Source of the DNA: Candidatus Helarchaeota archaeon | GTDB lineage: Archaea > Asgardarchaeota > Lokiarchaeia > Helarchaeales > HEL-GB-A | NCBI GenBank assembly: GCA_013375455.1 | Contig: JABXJT010000083.1 | Span: forward strand, 1 to 21,021 | Direction of reading: 5' to 3' | DNA: 21,021 bases | Shown here: positions 17,301-21,021 of the stretch, one piece after another | Layout: the number at the start of each line of letters is the position of its first letter | Position numbering within the stretch: the first letter of the stretch is position 1 | Translations under genes and position numbers: made by a program | Notes under the pieces: model-generated | Database searches by the model: none | What the model saw: the letters and a program-made list of their open reading frames with translations, nothing else | What the model was told of the DNA's origin: nothing

Positions 17301-19720
17301 ATAAGGTCGATAACGACAAGAATAATTAGGTTGTAAAGGAAGATAAACAATCCAACAAAGAATAAACAGAAAACAACCATGAAAGGTACATTTCTTTTGT
17401 AATATAGATGAATGGGTGCTGAAAAAAGAGGAAAAACCGTGAAAAATATCCCTACTGCGAGCACCCAATCACTCGCAACTAAAATTGGAATTCCTGCAAG
17501 AATGAGCGCAAGATTTGCTACTAATAAATGTCCAACAAACTCGAGTACTTTGCGATAACGTTGTTCATCCAGAAATTGCGCTCTATAAACAATGTATAAA
17601 TCCGGGATTAGAAGTAAGAAAAACGTAAAAAAGACGAATGTATACTGATAATATACGTCAAACCAGGGGAGACTCCATAAAAAGAAGCAAATAAAAGCGA
17701 CGATAAGACTAAAATTAACGCTTGATAAAGCAAAGTACGATCTCTCGGGGAAAAGATCGCCTTTAAACCCGAAATAATAAGCGGGAAAAAGCATCAATGT
17801 CACTAATATAACTAATAAGAAAACTAATGTCGTGATTTCGATTGAAATTAATACTAAACTTAAGACACTAGTAGAAATTATTGTGAAAAACAGGTACGTC
17901 ACTAAAGTAAAGCGGTAAAGCTGTTGGACAGTTCCGACCTTCAAGCCAAAACTGACTGGAATAATAAGTTGAAATACTATCAACCCTATCCAAATGGCGA
18001 GAAATGAGCTTAGTACTGGTTCCCCAGCGATGTTAACCCAAATAAGTGCTAAAATGATACCAAAAGAAACAGATGCTTGATTTAAGATGATAAACCGCTT
18101 TCCCGCTACAATAGCTAAGAGAGGAATCATCAAGAGGCCAAAAAAGATTAAAAAGCATGCTGAAAATCCCATCCATCCATTGGGATATCGTAATGTAAAT
18201 AATGAAAACACTATCGCGAGTTGCAAGTTAATCAGAGCTGAAATGTAAAGGCTGAATCGATATAATTGCTCTTTCGTTATGAGTTCGCCTGCCTTTGCCC
18301 ACACCAAGCTTACTGAGAAAAGAAATGTCCCAACTAGTAATCCAACAAAAATCCCAATCTCGATGATGGGAATATTCCAACCAAGGAGGAATCCGACTGT
18401 AAAAGATAGAATCATCCAGTTTATCAGGTTTAGCTGGTAATAATCTCTCTTCTCAAGGAATTTCCGTCCTAATCCTAGGAGGAGAATACCTATCAATAGC
18501 GCAGTTATGACTAGCAGCGCCCCAAATATCGCATTAACCAAATCTAGATACCTTAAATATATTGGCGTGGCAATTATGATCCCAAATCCCCAGATTAAGT
18601 TTATTGAGTTGATGTAGTACAAAAACTTCTTCTTTAAGGGGATGTTGAAAATAATCATCAAGAATCCGACGGCGACACCAAACGTGCCTCCCGCTAGGAG
18701 TGGAGTTGCTACATTCAATACCAGTACTGCAAAAAGCGTAGCTAAATCGAGACTGATCCCAAACCCCGCAATGAGCCGCGAAGTACTATATAATTCCTCT
18801 GAAATCAATTCTCCTTTAAATGCAAAATACATGGTCGCAAACGATATAGAGAGAATCCACAGAATTACAATTACGGTCCAAATTAACATATCAAACAATA
18901 GAAAGTTGAAGAAAGAAATTCCGAAAATTGAAACGCACAGAAAATCTAAGATGAAAATTTTGTTCCACACGGTGGTCGAGATGATTTCAGTCGCGGAAGA
19001 GACGATTGCATTTAAACAAAGATGTATCAAGAAGCCAATGGCGCAGGTAAGGAAAAAACTCATCAAGTAATTCATACTAATAAAATAAATGCCCCCATAG
19101 ATCAACAATGCTAAGCCCAAATTGAATACATTCACGGTCAGAAGAATGACAAGTTTCTTCGAGGGAATTAAATTCCTGAAAATTGGTAAAATTGCTCCTA
19201 GAATTATTAATCCAAGTCCGAAGCTCGAAACAAGATTCCCAAACCACCAAAAATAAGAGCTATAGACAATAATGGTCAGGACGTCAAGGAGCAAGACCGT
19301 TGAACCAAGGTTATTCAAATTTTGATGAGTATCTTCAGAAATTTTCTCTCTTGATCCCAAATAACTTATGTTTAATAGAAAAATAATTGCTTCGAGCAGA
19401 ATGGCAAAGAACCAGAGTAGGAGGATGGCAACGGGATCTCCAATGAAAATTGAGAGGATGGTAAAATATTGGATGACAAATGCGATGAAGCCCCCATTGA
19501 TGAGGAGCGCTCCAATTTTGGCTTCCTGCATTAATGTTACAATGGCGCCGGCAAACGAGACAGCCAGCGCTGCACTAATGAACGGATTTGCCTCAGCATG
19601 TGGAATGAAAAAATAGAGCAAGAAGAATATTAAGACCGGAATGATAAATAAAAGCATCCAATATTTCATGCTCTTTTCGAGCCTATCAGCTACCCTCTCT
19701 ACCTTTGAAATTATAATCAC
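11363..19720 (-). CDS. Giant polytopic membrane protein of tandem helical hairpins (2785 residues)
   Basis: A single uninterrupted frame of 2785 residues, almost all hydrophobic helix; only the first 20 residues and short loops are polar. From about residue 184 to 920, polar or basic loops followed by a hydrophobic hairpin recur at about 184, 245, 304, 361, 421, 480, 540, 596, 655, 716, 776, 833 and 893, a period of 56-61. Several loops share a pattern, e.g. LISEELYSTSR, LITKEQLYRFS, GTVQQLYRFT, LFPERSYFALS, FLDEQRYRKVL. Two helices per unit imply roughly 46 hairpins and 80-95 helices. Basic loops on one side predict the same inside orientation for every hairpin. No ATP-binding, catalytic or known transporter motif is visible; I recognise no family, though long bacterial multi-helix proteins such as DUF2339 are a loose analogy. 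The GTG start lies 6 nt after the RING gene and abuts AGGAGG, unusually close; Met18 is an alternative. Confidence 0.9.
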   Translation of the reverse strand: MIIISKVERVADRLEKSMKYWMLLFIIPVLIFFLLYFFIPHAEANPFISAALAVSFAGAIVTLMQEAKIGALLINGGFIAFVIQYFTILSIFIGDPVAILLLWFFAILLEAIIFLLNISYLGSREKISEDTHQNLNNLGSTVLLLDVLTIIVYSSYFWWFGNLVSSFGLGLIILGAILPIFRNLIPSKKLVILLTVNVFNLGLALLIYGGIYFISMNYLMSFFLTCAIGFLIHLCLNAIVSSATEIISTTVWNKIFILDFLCVSIFGISFFNFLLFDMLIWTVIVILWILSISFATMYFAFKGELISEELYSTSRLIAGFGISLDLATLFAVLVLNVATPLLAGGTFGVAVGFLMIIFNIPLKKKFLYYINSINLIWGFGIIIATPIYLRYLDLVNAIFGALLVITALLIGILLLGLGRKFLEKRDYYQLNLINWMILSFTVGFLLGWNIPIIEIGIFVGLLVGTFLFSVSLVWAKAGELITKEQLYRFSLYISALINLQLAIVFSLFTLRYPNGWMGFSACFLIFFGLLMIPLLAIVAGKRFIILNQASVSFGIILALIWVNIAGEPVLSSFLAIWIGLIVFQLIIPVSFGLKVGTVQQLYRFTLVTYLFFTIISTSVLSLVLISIEITTLVFLLVILVTLMLFPAYYFGFKGDLFPERSYFALSSVNFSLIVAFICFFLWSLPWFDVYYQYTFVFFTFFLLLIPDLYIVYRAQFLDEQRYRKVLEFVGHLLVANLALILAGIPILVASDWVLAVGIFFTVFPLFSAPIHLYYKRNVPFMVVFCLFFVGLFIFLYNLIILVVIDLIATVFLVLSIDLFLGLIMLSLYKQYELISRRSASLGIFLDSIALSFTVSFLVGVLLQAFLPLAIIVAIYLFLLLSRIVFKHGDIEEFLTETQKSRILEISLWSCVIANSVFLYFLLNTLNPTYYTTPEYQAFNITFVVFVSIGMACIFSEAFRKLVVKIITDKRFLTVSCAAFGIFISSIITIYANNLFLGVALAILIILIGWKAIYSSEYFGNYFIIGVPVVLGVIIYKSIFDFISPYATFQYFDSLYILFDCLAIVTCLYFFLSLTLWKFKSNLKFGLIGATTFFILLTLIYNAYYLANPMILTFSAFFLSVLPWLVSGFLISNLWLYLYFKKQGWAIFSIFFVGIFLLFTLIGFNALFLTQEIYIRVMVSCFTSAGLSFFIFSMFMKRFSLLQENQVVILLGISVISGSLAVWSGLFFYQGVELVISIGLAIDFGVFFYYLCLACYFWELSKRIWEKGWQAWIAIPVVNAFLVYLSFQPLGMEFQVFGACLAISLFTILLLPIVFYRWRENFRLSWFIVWAELIPLSYVTAFFFWFQEIFVATIFTMVIITFTFAIVVYFLKIWKVSALLWAGLSIGNGVAFFLTGYGRNFLSLISISLLIVGFQLTLITTFPNIPKKIGRISWPLVSVGITFLAIFFALVNNFDQVITVLFAGLIFLFSLYPLVLFEVERRWVNRIIGFGACFLIPIFMYFLLFNSFFMFDATARSLISAAISSIILGFELLVLNKFQVLKRNWWIYSWMYVSASIALLFSWFGVYVFFITDNIFNFLLTALIFELLIIPSSTKFWKVLWQAITITSSILLGFLVSFVVLTPAGEFPVLQSEYITLYPIFLIPLVCYFTSTLILLKVTKYTKTRIGIATWSGFSVVSAFLILWGLRILHIPEFPVPFDEFLAALFIAMLVGMALCSRLETFGVDKKYLFIFTIISFVSATLLVYQLAGLIIGFDIVARILLSLTIGLYLFLFYSRSYEKLFDYLLFSANGCLSLFIFTIGTIYVSIYLGLALGLIIFAILLSFQKEYFRRSPRFSEQHLKSIQEIILSVGLFFFLFWMLLIVIEPWALYISGFVYFFYVFIRSMTKGWWLIANILYVALIVVPTAVGVWMLSDTYLKLDLSYSTLYISCTILALGLILPALRKVPKKIVAGLWVALGCSLSILFYGPLSSILSGVVTWILLIGFFTLFIMSLPLFDHSSDWLWIGGTALSIAGTALLFNYIYLFTADMVLTVSYALLIELSISLIITFSRKKWTFSWIVWYSMAINIGFLVGYYTFLVVGEFGVIQFMNALIVTGILLSIPSFSSKFSVNERFISYMIFTVAITLGLSYYSSYLFVGPELFIYVVAFGAFLFSGLILIFYSSLKNVIQSQTLLDRFYNSFFWMILGIFNISTCILFFWCFFILLAIESLWLSLIITITIGYALFLLSKRFRDFLGPYLSYAYVIFPLFILGFFFFGLMYMAPGLDIMLISYFTFLLAFGFYWGFKKSDLIKWRIPEFLWAISPLPLTIFIANLNILYTGDHLLSISLGFLIYSVLLLPLFIVSIENEQYTDVLWSFFTVSLTLTLYCWMLRFAVVLPDDAILYAAVALTVGLNLALGRAFWQKHKKLIRILYVALTFAVFFTIYYSLVNLVAVAAWPDAFFLGLFAWGNLIALSAAFPEMNWGMYKYIWIMISTCFAFIGFYWIGIEFAALLPGIMIGLMIFSVLWIKPPLSPVEFDLRKYMFSIMTLALNVGLGWLLIEVLKVDWLIGVFVPVLVGILIIFVLSLKDVIPKRYWKNIYIFIPIIGGFLSMYTFWVYGVIRYQSDPDIYLNTIVPILIGLVLIVPLVVEYEPFRLLTKNTKILMVCIAATMAIFTFIATGYIHPFIRDQTMLKVLFAAVAVIVFIYPIFPRAYQWTDYTLLYLAALGAVGGSISYFFFAPDADFMMRIWFIILISIAAGCFGSFKLVKRKEAQNPSYAYLRLGLLVGGFIDTLVLIILMFIVHIA

Positions 19721-19726
19721 CCTCCT

Positions 19727-20605
19727 CTAATTCTCCTCCTTTAACTCCTCTTCGCTAATTTCCTGCTTGCAGTATGGACACGTATTTTTTATCTTCAGCC
19801 ATTCACGTAGGTGATCGCGATGTGCCGGTGAGTTGCAATGCGGGCATGTTAGTATTGATTCCTTATAATTAATGTTCAATAGGCACACGGAACAGGTTTG
19901 TAACAATTTTTGGCAAGTTATACAGTATAACTCTCCTTTTTCTGTTGGAGTCTCAATTGGAGTGCCACATTGATGGCAAGTATCCACCTTTTCCGTTGGA
20001 ATTTCTTTTAATTGTTCTTTTCTAAACTGTTCAAGTGCTTGGTCAATAACATCTCGTTCGAGATTGTCCAACCGCCAATATAACCTCTCAAGTGCGGAGA
20101 CATTGAATGCGAGACTCTTATTCCATACAAAAAATCCCAACACGATGAACGTCACGGCAAACAATCCCACCCCTCCCAGCAGATATCCCAGTGAGAGTAG
20201 ATTTTGCACGTCCATCGCGCCTACACTCACCGTCAATATTGTAAATACTGCGAGAATGCCAACCAGTCCCGCCTTAAAAACCTTTTTATAATAGGGCTTG
20301 AAGTCCAAGTCAAGTTCAATTTTCGTGCTATTTTCCCCCTTCTCTTGTAAATTGATATTAATATTGCAAGAGGGGTCTTCGAGGCTCTTTCCCTCGACCA
20401 AAATTTTATAATTATTCTCTTGCTCTTCTATGATTTGAACAGAACTCTCCCTGAATTTTTCTTCTAGCGCCTTTATAAACCCCTTTACTTCATCCTCACA
20501 AACAGAATGCCGTAACCTATAAGTTTTTTGTTTCGGTACTGTCTTCGCCTTATAAAGGATAATGGTCTCTCGTTCCTCACCTCCATTCTTCGGCAAAGTT
20601 TCCAC
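19727..20605 (-). CDS. Membrane protein with zinc ribbon and prokaryotic-type RING finger
   Basis: A 292-residue protein. Residues 1-108 form a soluble, strand-rich domain of unknown type. Two membrane helices lie at about 111-130 and 137-160. A charged helix (170-205) follows, then a zinc ribbon (Cys210, 213, 228, 231) and a RING-like finger (Cys238, 241, 254, 257, His262, 265, Cys276, 279). The CxxC-x12-CPxC-x4-HxxH arrangement followed by CPYC resembles prokaryotic RING (Prok-RING) families; eukaryotic relatives act as ubiquitin ligases, but no ubiquitin, E1 or E2 gene is in this window. It is the first gene of an operon with the giant membrane protein, 6 nt downstream, so the two probably act together in the membrane. 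Start: GTG at 20605 fits a leaderless transcript from the TATA element at 20627-20634; TTG at 20596, with AGGTG 5 nt before it, is the alternative. Confidence 0.85.
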   Translation of the reverse strand: METLPKNGGEERETIILYKAKTVPKQKTYRLRHSVCEDEVKGFIKALEEKFRESSVQIIEEQENNYKILVEGKSLEDPSCNININLQEKGENSTKIELDLDFKPYYKKVFKAGLVGILAVFTILTVSVGAMDVQNLLSLGYLLGGVGLFAVTFIVLGFFVWNKSLAFNVSALERLYWRLDNLERDVIDQALEQFRKEQLKEIPTEKVDTCHQCGTPIETPTEKGELYCITCQKLLQTCSVCLLNINYKESILTCPHCNSPAHRDHLREWLKIKNTCPYCKQEISEEELKEEN

Positions 20606-20626
20606 CTATAGTTAAAAGGGATAATG

Positions 20627-20634
20627 AAATATAT
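20627..20634 (-). promoter_or_regulatory. Candidate TATA box for the RING/giant-protein operon
   Basis: The minus strand reads ATATATTT here, centred about 25 nt before the GTG at 20605. That is the archaeal TATA-to-start distance, which would place transcription initiation at or next to the GTG and give a leaderless mRNA. The flanking DNA is very AT-rich, so the exact box is uncertain. Confidence 0.4.
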
Positions 20635-20844
20635 TAGATATATCATAATTATTTTCGGCTATATGATGTTTATCTATAATTAGACCAATTTATAAAAATA
20701 ATTGATTTTAGATCTGCCCATACAGCAAATTTACTTGAATAAGATAATCATTGGATAGGAAGGGTTTCAACCAATGAGGGCGAGGATTGCATAAAATGAA
20801 GAGGAATAGGATTAACATATGGTTTATTGCGAGGGATTTTTAAA

Positions 20845-21021
20845 ATGAAAAAAAAATTTTTTAAATATACACTTTTCTTTTCTTTAATCCTCCTTTTTAA
20901 CATCTTCATAACCTCTAATTTAATGAAAAATCCAAAGAGATCACGTGCCCTACCTGAAACACTTGGGATGGGTACTAAGGCGTGGGCCTCGACCGAAGTT
21001 GTTTCCACGGAGAGTACAAGC
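20845..21021 (+). CDS. Secreted or membrane-anchored protein, 5' part only
   Basis: An ATG at 20845 opens a frame that runs 59 codons to the right edge. GAGGGA at 20831-20836, 8 nt upstream, is a good ribosome site. The N-terminus is a textbook signal sequence: basic MKKKFFKYT, a hydrophobic core (LFFSLILLFNIFIT), then a polar segment with possible cleavage after SNLM or SRA. The visible mature part is rich in Thr, Ser and Glu. No family can be assigned from this much. It is divergent from the RING gene across a 239-bp spacer, in which a TATA-like TTTATAAAAA at about 20690-20699 is the best promoter candidate, implying a leader of about 120 nt. Confidence 0.7.
   Translation, partial: MKKKFFKYTLFFSLILLFNIFITSNLMKNPKRSRALPETLGMGTKAWASTEVVSTESTS

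Noticed and set aside
11462..19616. Several 60-140 codon frames on both strands within the giant gene
   Set aside because: They are shadows of a long hydrophobic coding frame; none has a convincing ribosome site or protein-like composition.
20748..21008. 86-codon minus-strand frame at the right edge
   Set aside because: It is antisense to the signal-peptide gene at 20845, which has a good ribosome site and a clear signal sequence. The antisense frame shows no recognisable features.
1..21021. tRNA, rRNA or CRISPR array
   Set aside because: I found no cloverleaf-like conserved arms, no rRNA-like segments and no regularly spaced short repeats. A covariance-model search would be decisive.

Overview
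The window looks like a chromosomal segment of an Asgard (Promethearchaeota) archaeon. The reasons are: Rag/Arf-type and Rab-type small GTPases fused to longin/roadblock-like domains, a membrane-bound RING-type zinc protein, AT-rich spacers with archaeal TATA-like elements, and frequent TTG/GTG starts preceded by purine-rich Shine-Dalgarno sequences. I cannot place it more precisely from sequence alone. No rRNA, tRNA, CRISPR array or transposase is visible.

Region 1 (1-5374, all minus strand) reads, in transcription order: a Rag-like GTPase with C-terminal roadblock-like domain; a longin-like/Rab-like GTPase with a lysine tail; a four-helix membrane protein; a seven-helix membrane protein ending in a longin/roadblock-like domain; a second Rag-like GTPase; and, across 441 bp, the start of a gene running off the left edge. 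This looks like a membrane-associated GTPase module: two paralogous Rag-like proteins able in principle to pair, a seven-helix protein with a possible cytosolic docking domain, and a Rab-like switch.

Region 2 (5513-11347, plus strand) is a glycan-degradation operon: a GH31 alpha-xylosidase-type enzyme, a CrtC/AttH-superfamily protein and a GH1 beta-glycosidase. Together they could strip xylose and then glucose from xyloglucan-type oligosaccharides inside the cell. The operon is interrupted after GH31 by a 788-bp block (8025-8812) carrying minus-strand genes. The block is flanked by a near-identical 168/169-bp direct repeat made of the GH31 3' end plus the ribosome site of the next gene. Both ends of the block cut through minus-strand reading frames, and the two cut frames join in register, as if the block were one permuted period of a two-gene unit or a linearised circle.

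Region 3 (11363-20605, minus strand) is a two-gene operon: a membrane protein with zinc ribbon and RING-like finger, then 6 nt later a giant 2785-residue protein that is almost entirely transmembrane helix. From residue about 184 to 920 I count a repeat period of 56-61 residues, each unit a helical hairpin closed by a polar, basic loop. If this holds throughout, it has roughly 46 hairpins. I recognise no known family; this is the most unusual object in the window. A divergent gene for a secreted protein begins at 20845 and leaves the right edge.
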